Part shown: one piece after another, positions 10,241 to 21,798 of the stretch
Position numbering within the stretch: position 1 is the stretch's first letter
How the letters are laid out: every line of letters begins with the position of its first letter
DNA from: Panax quinquefolius
Taxonomy: Eukaryota; Streptophyta; Magnoliopsida; Apiales; Araliaceae
Length of the DNA: 64,000 nt
Assembly (NCBI GenBank): GCA_020205615.1
Contig: CM035164.1
Coordinates: 1,205,501 to 1,269,500, forward strand
Reading direction: 5' to 3'
Program-made: the position numbers and the translations under genes
Notes under the pieces: generated by a model
Database searches by the model: none
What the model was told of the DNA's origin: nothing
What the model saw: the letters and a program-made list of their open reading frames with translations, nothing else

Positions 10241-13200
10241 AGAAAGCATGGTTCCTGAGCTTTTTCATGCTCTGGCTGTTTATTGGTGTCAATCCTGATT
10301 CACAGAAAATTAAAAGGAAGACATGAAACGTATTTTTTAGTCACTACTCCAAGTCTCATGCAAGGTAACCTACTTTTCCATTTTGGATCCCCGTTATGTT
10401 GTTTTAAGTTGCTTTATAGTAAATTGTAGAATTCTAGACTTGGTAGTATTCATTTTAATAAATTATGTCCCTTATGGAATTTGTCGCATTTGATATCTTG
10501 CCAACCTGAATTTTTATGGATACCTTTGTCATCTGCTTTTGATGCCTATGTGGTTGTTACCACCTATTATTAGATGAACTTCCCCAGAAATTACTTCTGT
10601 ATTCAGTTTCATATAATTATTGCTAGATTTACTGGTGACTGTCATAATAAATAATGATCTGGGATCATTGAGGTTATGATATAAATGTGCTAACTAGGTA
10701 TCATTGGTGACATGAAGAGCTGTATTAACTTTTATGAGTTTTGTTGGTTCTTATAATAGTTGTAAATGGACAAAAAGTTCTGCCAATTTGTGCTAAGAAT
10801 GAAGCATTAGGCTTAAGAACATCTATTCTATTCAAAACATTGGCTGGGGAGCAATCTGAAATGCCTGAAACTTTTGAGTTAGTTCATTATTTATGTTGCC
10901 ATTTTCATTTTAAACCGTATTTCTTTGCTTGTGGACATGTTCATTTGTATCTTTTCCAGAATTGAATCTGAGTCGCAATTTATTTCAATCCCATTACTAT
11001 TATGTTTTTACCTTTAAATATTGTAAAGGTTTGTTACTTTTTGCAACATGATAATTGGACAGAAACAAATGAGAAATGCCTTTACATCTAAATCTTCTCA
11101 AGTATCTTGCTATTGTTAAACCTTTGTAATAGTGCCAAAAAGATCTCATTTCAGGTCAAGTCTGCAGATTCATATGTTCAGCTGTGCAAAGAGTTAATGG
11201 TGGCGGCTGACTAGCATACAATACTTCTGATGGCACAATATAAGAAATTTGTGCAGTTCATGTGGAGGTTGGGCTATCTCCAAGCGTCTTTTCGCCTGCT
11301 CGTTGCAGTACTCCGTGTAAGAAATATTTGAAGCTTTTTGTAGTGAAAATTTCTTTAAAAAAACTTAAGAGGACCCAGGAAAAAAGATTCATATATTCAC
11401 TATGAAATGCAGCTGAAATGATGTGGAGTTGATCAGTGACTTTAGATTGGAAGCTTTTTTTTTGGTGCTGTCAAAATGGGATTTCAATCCATTTTCACAA
11501 GCAACAAGAATTTTGAAGGGCGGTGTTGTGGTCGACTACAGTTGGACAAAAATTTGAGTTTTGATTTACTGCTTAAACAGTGTTCACTGATAGTGAGAAA
11601 TAATTCTTCTAGCCTCTTTAAAGACCAATAAAGACGACTAGTTAGAATTATTTTCGACTTTTCTTGTATTGTGGGATATGTGAAATCATAATAATAAGGC
11701 TTTATGGCTTCAAGGGGAATGTAAATGTAGACTTCCCATGTCTATATATTTATCAACTTATCACAGTTGCATTGTGTACCTTTGTTGTGTGCATTTTTAT
11801 CATGTTACTTATGCTACATGGATTCTAAAGCATTTGCAGCACCAAAAAAAAGAAAGAAAAAAGAGAGGGTAAATGAAGCCTTTAACCAGTCTTGCTATTC
11901 TCATTTACTTTATAAATAATAGAATCAGGAAAAAAGAAAAGAAAAGAAAAGGGAAGCAGCCAACACTGAATAGATTGGATTTCATCAGGGCAAAAAACTT
12001 TTACTCCAAAAAGTAATTAATTAACTGGGAAGCAGCAACACTGAACAACACTTGTTTTTCTTCTTTTTTCAAAAAAAGCCACGTAGGAAAATTGGTCATC
12101 AGCCAGTTGAATATTTTTAAAGCAAATTTAGTCTTCTATATTCAGTACGCAGAGACAATAAAACTACAGATTGACAGAAACAGACTAAATTTGTGCTTAT
12201 AAACAACAACAAATTACAGAAAGGAGCAGAAAATTCAGTCTATTTTTTGTCAAGAGAAAAAAAAAATCACATAACACTAGAAAAATGAAAATGAAAATTC
12301 AAGTACAAACGATAAACCTATCAAACCATGACACAAATGATTGAACAGTTAAAACAACAACGAATTGCATTTGCACCAAAAGCACAAGAATAAATCATCT
12401 CAGAATTAGACTGTTTCCCATTCAACAAATTCTACGCTTTGGCCATGTATGTGGAGCTATCATACAAACTTCAAAGGCTTAAAAGAGCAGGGTGCCTAAC
12501 CTAATCCCAGGTTAATTGCAAAGAAGTCAGTTTTATAGTTGTGAATTACAATGCCAAAAGAAATCATAACAAAAGATTTCAGACTAATCATTTTAAAGCC
12601 TATCAACTGATTCACATTGCTAAATAAGGTGCCTTCAGCAGTCGCACATAGAGACACTGACACAGGTGTCCCCTACATATATACCACCATACCACCCAGT
12701 AGTTCTCAAATTCAAACTCCTTCCTAGTCAGTTAGAAGGGCATGGCTGACCAAGTCCAACATACCTGACTTGTCAGCCAATATTGGCACAGCCCAGCAGC
12801 ATGTAGTCTCCTTTGAAAAACATCTATGATGATCCAAATGAATAATAATAACAATAATAATTGTCCACATCATTAAGATGCAGGAAATACATTGAAAAGC
12901 CAATATTTCATGCAACAAAATTAACAGGCAACAGTAGAACAGAGTCCAAGTCAAAATCTACCAGATAAATATTGACAACCTCATTAGGGTGTAAATAGTC
13001 ATTCGATGCATATAACTGCAATTAACTAAAGAAGCATAAAAAGAATAAGTATCCTCTCTGTATTGAATAAATCATGATACTTGACTAGAAACATAAAGCA
13101 TTAACTATTAAATAAGGTGAAACTTATTAATGATGAAAAGAAAACATCACATACAATTAGAAGAAGCTCTATAACAATCATTAATTCATAAGGCACAGCT

Positions 13201-14091
13201 TCAAATTCATACATCAATTCACCGCTTCCCATCGAGATTTCTTAATTTATTTTGATTGTTTTAGACACTCCACGAAATGCGGTTATGCATGCAATACATG
13301 TAGCACTAATTCACTTTCAAATGCAAACTCGTTCCCTAGTAAGGTAAGCAAGCCCATGCTGATCAAGTAAACATACCTTGTCCGCAAATCAAATATGGTG
13401 GAGTACGGGAGCTGATAGTCTCCGTCACAACATGTCTATTATGAACCAAATTAGTCCAATTGTTAATATGGTAGACACCAAGAAGAGGCAATATATGAAA
13501 CCCTGAATGTTACAAGCTACCCAAAAGAAATGCAACAATTGTCAGTGTGTGATGAAACATTGATACTTCGTTAGACGGCAAAGATCATAATCAGCTTATG
13601 AGAAGAAGAGTCATAGAAACCATTAAAGGCTCCTTCAGTGTTACATAAATCATGACAGTGACAAAGACAGATGAAGCAAAGAAACACATTTCACTTAATA
13701 AATCATGAACTAAAACACTTTATAAATCAGATGAAGCATTAGTCAAATTCATATATTCATTCCATACTTAAAAGAAATAAGCGATCCTACAAACTTATGT
13801 CACTTAACAAATGATACTCCACCACCCCCCCCACCACCCGCTTATCTGAAATCAAATAAACACAAAGAAAATAAAATAAAATTTAAAAACCTAAGAAGCT
13901 GCCATTAGTGAACGAAAACAGCTCTTTCTTCCCATGTCCATTAGACAGAATAAGAAAACCAAATGAAGGATGTTTACTTAGAATGTATAGATCCAGAATT
14001 TGCAAAAATTGGCTTAGACCAAGGGGTATAACAACGAAGGGTCTATTCACTGTCCAGAGAAGAAACCTATATTATTACTAGACAACCAGAG
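10241..14091. other. Region between convergent genes; UTRs and diverged duplication
   Basis: No credible gene. The first few hundred bases after 10240 should be the helicase 3' UTR; CTCATTTCAG at about 11146-11155 resembles an intron acceptor within it. A diverged duplication joins about 12708-12810 and 13315-13425 (CAAATTCAAACTCCTTCC against CAAATGCAAACTCGTTCCC, then both ..TGATAGTCTCC / ..TGTAGTCTCC). A short open frame at 12724-12954 (-) lies in it but has no coding character. 11900-11960 is an A/G-rich simple run. Confidence 0.45.
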
Positions 14092-15633
14092 TCATCGTCC
14101 CTCATAGCATTCATTTCCTGCTCCCACATCTTTAGCGTTCTCTGCAATCACTTCATCTTGCTTATTTGCAAGCTCTTCCATGCAAGCATCTCCAACAATT
14201 GCATCATTCAATGTCTTAAAGTTACTAGCTTCTTTCAGATTGACATCCCCATCGTTATTCAATTCCATTGCCTCCACAATATTTGCTTCAACATCATCAT
14301 TATTGTTCTGGAGAAAATTAGCTTCCTTAACTTCTACATTCCCATTGTTATTGCCTTTCATTGCCTCCACATTATTAGCATCCTTGACTTCAACATCACC
14401 ATTATTATTCTCTTCCTTAGCCTCAAGATCCGTCAATATGACATTCCCATTGTTATTATCTTCTTTTGCCTCGACAAACTGGTCTTCTCTTTCATTGTTC
14501 TCTTCAATCACCTCCTCATTGTTCTCCTCCAGGGAGTGAGAATACCCTCCTCTACTCCCACTATCATTTTCAGACTCATTTTCGAGTACTTCCTCAGCCT
14601 GATGCTGCCTCTCAAGACTTAACAACCTCCTCCTTAAATCACCCAACTCCCTCTCCATCAAGAAAAGCCTCTCCTTCAAAATCAAGTTCTCTTCTTCCAC
14701 TTGTGCAATATGCGTATCTTGATCATCCACCCGATTCTCCAGTACATTGTTATACTCAACACCATAACTCGGATAAATCATTTCGAAACGGCTCAAATCA
14801 TGATCCAATCTTCTCTCCACCTCCAAATGCTCTTCCGCATCACTCTCACTTGACCCTCCTCCTTCCTCATCCTCCTCATCCTCAGCTGCATCCACCTCAT
14901 TCCCGGGAGACCTTAGCCTAATTAACCCCTTCATCGAACCATACCCATCAACCCCCCACTCCTCCTTCGCCATGTCCACCAAAACCTCTCTAGAGGGTGA
15001 AAACATTGGCGTTGGAAGCACTGCAGGGGTCACAGGACATGGAGAGACCAATGAAGCAATGCCACCAGACTTTTTAGCACGAATAATGAATGAACTAGTG
15101 TTCCTAGGAGCAAACGGAGCAGACCTATTGTTAAATTTGTCAAATTTCTTCTTCTGAAAGTATTTTCGAGCCTTCAAACGATTCTCATGCTGCAATTCCT
15201 TCAGAGTAGGAGGCTTATAACCACCTCCACTACCACCTGCACCAGTGGTGCCGCTGCTGCCACCACCACTACCAGCAATCGAAGGCTTCCCTTTCCTCTT
15301 AAAATCCTTCCTCTTATTATCAAGAATTCCTTGTTTCCCCTTCCAGTTATTTCGTCCCAAAGGCTTAGAAGACACAAAACCACCCTGAAAATTCATAGGA
15401 TTTTGATTGAAGTTCATTTGCTCCTGTAGAGGAGGCCACATTCCATAACCTACCCCTCCTCGATTCATCATCATCTGCTGAGCCTGTACCTGGTTCATCA
15501 ACTGAGAAGGCTTTTGCTTTTGCTGTTGCTGTTGATTCAACATCTGCTGCGGTGGATTCATACTCATCATCTGAGACTGACTCATCATCGAAATATGCGA
15601 TTGATTCATCATTTTAATTTGATCATTCATCAT
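14092..15633 (-). CDS. Q/M-rich nuclear-type protein with conserved core and coiled coil, function unknown
   Basis: 513 aa, apparently one exon, starting with two ATGs (MMNDQIKMMN). In order: a Gln/Met/Asn-rich tail (1-82) like activation or low-complexity assembly regions; a basic patch (95-117, KRKDFKRKGK); a Gly/Ser linker (121-138); a compact, probably conserved core (139-245, with PPTLKELQHENRLKARKYFQ, a SFIIRAKKSGGIASLVSPCP stretch and an EEWGVDGYGSMKGLIRLRSP stretch); an acidic run (249-275); a heptad-like coiled coil (300-350, LILKERLFLMERELGDLRRR); and an Asn-rich repeat tail (386-470). It looks like a plant-specific nuclear protein. Weak resemblance to proteins labelled Mediator-subunit-like is my impression only. 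No enzyme motif is seen. It converges with the helicase gene. Confidence 0.85.
   Translation of the reverse strand: MMNDQIKMMNQSHISMMSQSQMMSMNPPQQMLNQQQQQKQKPSQLMNQVQAQQMMMNRGGVGYGMWPPLQEQMNFNQNPMNFQGGFVSSKPLGRNNWKGKQGILDNKRKDFKRKGKPSIAGSGGGSSGTTGAGGSGGGYKPPTLKELQHENRLKARKYFQKKKFDKFNNRSAPFAPRNTSSFIIRAKKSGGIASLVSPCPVTPAVLPTPMFSPSREVLVDMAKEEWGVDGYGSMKGLIRLRSPGNEVDAAEDEEDEEGGGSSESDAEEHLEVERRLDHDLSRFEMIYPSYGVEYNNVLENRVDDQDTHIAQVEEENLILKERLFLMERELGDLRRRLLSLERQHQAEEVLENESENDSGSRGGYSHSLEENNEEVIEENNEREDQFVEAKEDNNNGNVILTDLEAKEENNNGDVEVKDANNVEAMKGNNNGNVEVKEANFLQNNNDDVEANIVEAMELNNDGDVNLKEASNFKTLNDAIVGDACMEELANKQDEVIAENAKDVGAGNECYEGR
14232..14480 (-). repeat. Degenerate coding repeat in the Q/M-rich gene
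   Basis: Residues about 386-470 repeat a unit of roughly 17-20 residues: VEAKEDNNNGNV, LEAKEENNNGDV, VEAMKGNNNGNV, a shorter NNNDDV copy and VEAMELNNDGDV. The DNA repeats with it, so the tract can change length by slippage without a frame shift when whole units change. Confidence 0.75.
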
Positions 15634-16080
15634 TAAACAAAATCAAATCAAATTACAGAAATGAACCCTAGAAATGAAAATTTGGTGAAAAACGATGCAA
15701 ATTCTGTGACTAAAAATTGAAACACTGGTGATTCAAACGTTAGTTACAAATTCAAATCCCAAAAAATAAAAACAAAAAATTGAATTTAACGGCTAATTAA
15801 ACTGAAAACCCTCAGAATTCTAATAAATTCTGAAAAATTAGATCTGGTGTCCCGATTATCAATTGTAATCTAACGCCAATAACACGACAACTACAAATTT
15901 TCGATCACTTACATATACATATATATATATATTTGAAATTCTCTCTCAAGTAGTTTCGAGATTTTGTCTCGTTAGGTTTTTTTTGTCTTAAGATTATTGG
16001 GAGGGTTTCGTATTTTGTGGTGGCGATTCGTGCCGTCAGGGGTTCATATAGGCAAGGGAAAATGGATGGACGGTCTAGAT
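15634..16080 (-). promoter_or_regulatory. Leader and putative promoter of the Q/M-rich gene
   Basis: On the minus strand the ATG is preceded by an AT-rich leader with CTAGGGTTCATTTCTG, a phrase common in plant 5' UTRs. A (TA)n run lies at about 15916-15936. A second candidate TATA (CCTATATGAACC on the minus strand, about 16043-16054) lies further up. The transcription start cannot be fixed from sequence alone. Confidence 0.35.
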
Positions 16081-16732
16081 CTTGAGTTGATACAGTTGAC
16101 GGATGAGATTAGATGCGTCATTGAGTACGGAATAGGATTAGGAGTTGGATGATATTGAATCCAAATCACGTATGGAGTTAGCTACTAGGTTAGGTAATTT
16201 ATCTATTTGGAAAATATGTGTTTTTTGATTAAAAAATGTTTATTTTAATTGCAAGTGTGTATATTAACTAATTAATTATATAATATTTGTATTAATTTAT
16301 TGTAATATATTTATTTATAGTATATTACCATAAAGATATGTAATATTATTTTTGCGAATAGGCACGCTAATATAGTTTGTAAATTAATATATAGATATAT
16401 ATATATATATACATTTTTTTAGCGTTCTTGAAAAAAGGTTATATAATTTTTTTTTGAAATATAATAATAATTTTACTTACTCATTCATCATATTTATTTT
16501 TTTAGGCTATGGACGACAATTCTATCGTATATATATATAAAAAATTCATCATCATATCCCTCATCTGTAGAATACATAAATTTGTGTATATACATATAGC
16601 TCTTAATATAAATATATCTATATAATAAAATACAAATAATTTTAAATTTTCCGTTCATCCTAATAAATCATCCTATAGGTCTAAAGCTTTATGATAAATC
16701 TCATCGTCCAGAGTCTTGAAAGCATGGAGATA

Positions 16733-16774
<42 letters not shown>

Positions 16775-16864
16775 TTGATACGTGTATGTCAAAAAATAAA
16801 AAAGGACTTTATTATCGTAATATTTATCATTTTCGCTCCGTAAGGCACATAAAAAAGAGAAAGA

Positions 16865-16899
16865 GGGGAGGGGAGGGGAGGGGGGGGGAGGGGGAGGGA
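16865..16899 (+). repeat. G-rich tract, quadruplex-capable
   Basis: Six runs of three to nine G, each separated by a single A: GGGGAGGGGAGGGGAG, then longer runs. Such spacing fits the G-quadruplex pattern on the plus strand. Confidence 0.7.
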
Positions 16900-17652
16900 G
16901 ATTTAGCTTACATCCCACATAATTAATTGTTTTGTTTTTTGTAATCATTTTTTAGTCAATATAATATATTACATATTTCATTTTCGGTAATAATTGAAAT
17001 TAATATCTATCATTTAATATATACTATTTAGTTTTTTTTTATTGTTCTAAAAATAAAAACAATCTAACATTTTGTTATGATGAACACGAGCATTTTTCAT
17101 TATAATTCTATTGATTAACTATTTTTTTTTACTAATTTTAATGATAAAATACATTTAATGATTTTAATTTTTATCAGAATTAATCTCATTATCGTGAAGT
17201 ATTTATTAACATATCCAAATCATATTAAGAAATAAGATTTTCAAATAAAAATTTAATGTATTGTATGAAATTTGAGGAAATGTAATAATATAGGCGAGCC
17301 TAATCTCTCATTTTTTTTATTTTAATATTTTATTAACCTTTTGATGTGGTATAAAATGACACAGTGTTCTCAGAATTTTCAACAGATTTTTATTATATGT
17401 TTATACAATCTATTAAATATTTTTTAGGTCACTCTATTTTAGGTCGACTTACAAATAGATCACTGAACTTTTTTTATTACAGTCAACTCACTGAACTTTA
17501 GTTTACTAACAAAACGTTTGCAATTCCGTTAACTCTGTTGACTTTTAACGGAATTTGACAGATAAGCAACTGAGTTGGAAAAAAGAAGAAGCTTATGTGT
17601 TAATAATTGTCCCACGTGGCCTTTATTATGTGGATCTAAAAGAAAAATCTAT

Positions 17653-17970
17653 ACCAAATGAATTTTTATGTAATTCTTTACAAATAATAATATAAATTAG
17701 AAAAGTTTGTCAAAAAAAAAGAAAATAAATAAAAATATATTTAAATATTTTTGTAATTAATATCAAATGAATTTTTGTTTAATTATTTACAAATATAATA
17801 ATATAAATTAGAAAAGTTAGTCAAAAAATAAGAAAATAAATAAAAAATATGTGTAATTATTTTTAATTAATATCAAATGAATTTTATTTAATTCTTTACA
17901 AATATAATAATATAAATTAAAAAATTTGCCAAAAATAAGAAAAAATTAAAAAATTACATGCTTATGTGTA
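17653..17970. repeat. Tandem repeat, three copies of about 110 bp
   Basis: Copies begin at 17653, 17762 and 17872. Each carries ATCAAATGAATTTT (first copy ACCAAATG), then TTTACAAATATAATAATATA, AATTAGAAAAGTT and a GTCAAAAAATAAGAAAATAA run. AT-rich and non-coding. Confidence 0.75.
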
Positions 17971-18355
17971 ATTAAAAAAATTGTTTCAAATATTTTTTAA
18001 AACAATTATTAATCATTTGAGGGTAGATATATCATGAACACACACTAACACACCAAGAATACACGTATAAATTCAAACACACACACACACACACACTAAC
18101 AAACCAAGAAAACACACATGCCTATAATAAATTACCAATTCACGTAATAATTAACTAAATAAAACATAATTCACTTGAATTATAATCTAACTTGAACAAT
18201 TGAAATTAATTAATCTGAAAAATTTAATGAACCCATGGTTCATTTTCATTTCAAAACTAATCATTTTCGATTAACAAAACTTCTCAAAAACTTCTCAACA
18301 CATCTAATTCAATAGCTACCTAAATCCGATATAAACCACTCATATACACCACAAT

Positions 18356-18594
18356 TCAAACAACAAAGAGAAATTCAAAAACGACAGATCCAATTAGTAA
18401 TATGAGTTTACTAATCTGGTGTAGGAAGAAGATGGTTTGATAAACTATAAATCGACTGACCAGAATGATTGCAAAGATGAAGTTGTCGGTGACGATGACG
18501 AGAGTTAGCTCTGTATTCATACTGCTTGAACCGTGCGTGTGCTTCGGCACCACCACCGCCTCTTGACCTCCACCTCGACCTCTGCCTTCGCTAC
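18356..18594 (-). pseudogene. RG-rich coding-like fragment cut by LTR E
   Basis: Minus-strand frame: SSEGRGRGGGQEAVVVPK, then a stretch with hydrophobic residues to a stop at 18356. The Arg-Gly run followed by VVVPKHTH faintly recalls the junction of the Gly/Arg region and the body of fibrillarin, but the downstream residues do not follow that family. The frame extends upstream only through LTR sequence, so any true start lies on the far side of insertion E, beyond the window. It could be a broken host exon or chance. Confidence 0.25.
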
Positions 18595-20042
18595 TGTAAC
18601 GGCCCCAAAATAGGTCTACACGACCTATTATGGGTCGCCATATACATACTACAGAATCCAAATACAAATTTCATTAATACAACTGCCATGCAGAATACGA
18701 CAACACATAAGCTGTGAATTTCAATACAAGTAACAGTATTCACACTCTAAACCAATGATACTTTACATAAATTTACAGTTGATAACTATTTTAGGAATTA
18801 AAATATTTGAAAAATGCTCAATGAAGCCTTTATACATGGGAGGCCATGCATCTAAGTTATAATAGATATCATAGGACTTGAGCATTAACCTCGTCAACCA
18901 ATTGATATTCTCCGAAAAGAAGAACAAGAAAATTACTATCTTGTTCATTCCAATGGTGTGTATCTTCTTGCCATATAATTATCTCCATTGTCTCAAACTA
19001 AGAATTATATTCCAACCATACTCCAAGATTATATAGATAATGCTCATAGATATAGTCAGCAAGTGGATGTGCACAACCATATCTTATGATAATATGAGTT
19101 TGTATGTGGTTAGACATCATGTATGATAGTGGAAACACACCCTTTAAGCTCCTAGTACAATTCTGTCCTCCTCATTCTAATGGGGTACATTTTGGACGCT
19201 TTCAAAGTCGGGTTCTCATCACCCTATTGTTGTTCACCAAAATCAATTATTAAGTGACATATAAAATACGACACACCCATATTAAGTTCTCAATACAATT
19301 ATATATTGCATGTCATGCTGTTTTATAATGTATTGAGAAACTTCCACAATCTCGAACCATCACATTATTCCCCTGTTATCCCCGCTCGACCCAGCTACAC
19401 TCTTACTATCTGAAAGGAATTGTGAAGTAAAAGGGTGAGCACAAATAACCCAGTAAAGATTATTATAACTAAAGATAATTAAATTATCAACAGCCTTCAT
19501 CAGTAATAAATCAGATATTTAGAACATATAGTAGATGATAAAAGTTTTCAACCATAATTGCAGCGGAAACAACAATCCATTAGAAGAGTCAAGTAGAACA
19601 TAATGTCTACTATCTCCACCAAATTAAAAGTCCATCATTAATATTTCATTCCTGTAATACTCATCAACAATTCTTTGTTGTACCCAAGACAAAGAGAACT
19701 CTCATCACCTTTCTTCACCTGAACCACCAAAGATTATAATTAAATTCATAACTCATATTTATAATCATGTAAATCAACGGTCCATCATTGCACTATAGGC
19801 CAAAGACATACAACTGTAAAACTAATAATCAACAGTCCATCTTTGCACTACGGGCCAAAGACATACAACTGTAAAACCAATAATCAACAGTCCATCTTTG
19901 CACTACGGGCCAAAGATGTTCAACTATAAAACCAATAATCAATAGTCCATCTTTGCACTACGGGCCAAAGAGAACTTTCACCACATCATTTGTCTGTAAC
20001 ATTACAGGTCATGATTACCAATACACAATTCCTGGTCATAAT
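18595..20042 (-). mobile_element. Element E: gypsy-family LTR, outermost host of the nest, part 1
   Basis: The plus-strand left border is TGTAACGGCCCCAAAATAGG. Its complement is the LTR end seen at 59169 in H (ACCTATTTTGGGGTCGTTACA), so E lies on the minus strand. It shares H-specific sequence (CATGGGAGGCCATGC against GCATGGCCTCCCATG; CAAGTGGATGTGCACAACCA), so E and H belong to the same long-LTR subfamily. E is interrupted after 20042 by D and resumes at 63485. Whether E is a solo LTR or a complete element cannot be seen, because its far end is beyond base 64000. Confidence 0.8.
19770..19975 (-). repeat. Tandem array in element E, about 55-bp unit, four copies
   Basis: Repeats of AATCAACAGTCCATCTTTGC followed by ACTACGGGCCAAAGACATAC and AACTGTAAAACCAAT. 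Each unit carries the conserved GGCCCGTAGTGCA core (minus strand) that recurs in all related LTRs here. Confidence 0.8.
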
Positions 20043-21595
20043 TGTTAGTTCCTAGTAGGCACAAGTTATCTGTAAGGGGGGTTGAATAGATATTTGAAAA
20101 TCTTTTCGTTTTAACTTGTTCTTAGATAATGATTAAAACTTTCATGAATTAGTATTTGTTTTAATCTTCTTTACCAAGCAATGAAGTTATGAGCGAGAAA
20201 AGCGCTTATAAGCAGATATAGCGAATATAAGCGATTATAGCATGAATGTAAACGACACGATATATTTTAAGTGGTTCGAGCACTCAAAGCTCCTAGTCCA
20301 CTCTTCTACTCAACGAGTAGGTTATCCACTAAGGATGTCTTTACAATCTTCCGAATCACACGATTCCTTCTGACCAAATAGCCTAGAACTTCTAGTTCAC
20401 TCTTGAACTCTTGAAGTCCAATGAGACTTGGCTTTCTTACGCTTCACTATTTAACTCTTCAAGTCCAGCAGACTTGGTATATTTCTTCAGTTGATTGATA
20501 GTTGTTGAGTTCTTGATGGTTGCTACTCAGTTGTTGTGTAAGCACTGGTTCGTTAAGAACTGAGTAGCTGAGCAAACTTTGCAATATCTCAGATCGTAGA
20601 GTTGAGCTTGAGAGAGATGTTCATGTTGTTTGATTAATGTTTGCTTATTTCTCTCTCATCTGTCTGATCTGTATATATGTGATGTTGAAAATTATCCGTT
20701 GGATCCATCCGTTGTGGCATTAAATGCATCTGAACTTTCTGTACTGTGATGAAGACATTTATGCACATCTTCCTAATTCTGATTCGCCCACCGACACCGC
20801 AGAAGTCGCTTTCACCTACCCCCTGAAAAGGTGTTTTGTCCCTCTTACCCATAGTACTATCCTTAGCTTCTTCAATGCGCTTCTTTGTTGCATACTAAGG
20901 ATATTTCATACAATCTGGGACTAATGAGTACTCACGCATCCGGGATCCATTCCTCACTGTTGAAAACACAGATCATTCGGCTCGACGTTTTTTGACGTGA
21001 GACAGATGATGCTCTACTATTTGGATCGTGGTGTTCTACGATTTAGATCGTAGTGTCTTTTACATCTTTACACACTACGATGCTATTAGTTGAGAGCACT
21101 ACGATTTCCTTTAAAACCTTCGTACACACTACGATCTTCTCTTGCGTCAGTGTTGTTGACTTTCTACGCTCCCGAGAGCACACTACGATCGCCGACTTGT
21201 AAACTTATGTTTCCTTCAAAGACACTACGATCGTGGAGTTAGCTCTCAAGAATCGTTGGGACCACTCTACTAAGTCCGAAGAGTCTCCTTCAAGGCGTAT
21301 ACACACTACGATATTCAGGCTCTACGTTTTACGCCTTGACTTCGCGAATGTCGATCAAACCGATGCACTATGATTTCTTCAAGACTAATCTATTACATCT
21401 TAAGATCAACCTAATAGCTTTTGATCTTTCTATCTATACATTCTTTAATGTAATGATACACATTGAAAGCTTAGATCACCTTTAACAATTTTGATCTATC
21501 ACTAAGTCCTCAGACATATATTCATTTAAGGACCTTACAAATAATCATGAATACATGTATTAAAACATCAAATCATAATATGCATTCTCCCAACA
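20043..21595 (-). repeat. 3' LTR of element D (uninterrupted)
   Basis: 1553 bp, TG..CA borders. It matches the three separate pieces of the 5' LTR (39833-40013, 52317-52777, 62566-63479; total about 1556 bp). It has many copies of CTACGAT/ATCGTAG between 20980 and 21330. A TATA-like motif on the minus strand (CATATATACAGATC, about 20665-20681) is the likely promoter. Phrases such as CACTCAAAGCTCCTAGTCCA are shared by both copies. Confidence 0.92.
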
Positions 21596-21612
21596 ATCTC
21601 CCCCTATTTGAT
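21596..21612 (-). other. Polypurine tract of element D
   Basis: On the minus strand, CATCAAATAGGGGGAGAT directly precedes the LTR start TGTTGGGAGAATG. This primes plus-strand synthesis in copia elements. Confidence 0.8.
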
Positions 21613-21798
21613 GTTGACATAACCAAGGAGATTTGTTGTCATGATTATTAGTGACTAGATGCATTTGCAGGAAATTTAAACATGACTTAGTATTTCAGTG
21701 AGCAGCTGAAATTTCTAGAGAATAAGCATGAATTTATTGATGATCAGAAGATATTACAATATAGCATTACATCAATAAAACATTAAACTCTCAACTTA

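Larger units (their letters stand above)
16081..18355. other. AT-rich spacer with microsatellites
   Basis: No gene. It contains (TA)n at about 16740-16769, a G-run tract at 16865-16899, a 110-bp tandem repeat at 17653-17970 and (CA)n at about 18077-18097. A stretch at 17420-17580 (repeated CACTGAACTTT, then TTCCGTTAACTCTGTTGACT) resembles one end of a plant Mutator-like or other terminal-repeat element, but the other end was not found. Confidence 0.45.

Noticed and set aside
12724..12954. 76-codon minus-strand frame as a small protein gene
   Set aside because: Lies in a diverged non-coding duplication; the other copy does not keep the frame.
14158..14921. Several plus-strand frames opposite the Q/M-rich gene
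   Set aside because: They follow the antisense of low-complexity Asn/Glu and Ser/Pro codons; no independent support.
16733..16948. Proline-rich 71-codon minus-strand frame
   Set aside because: Translation of the G tract and the (TA)n run; simple sequence only.
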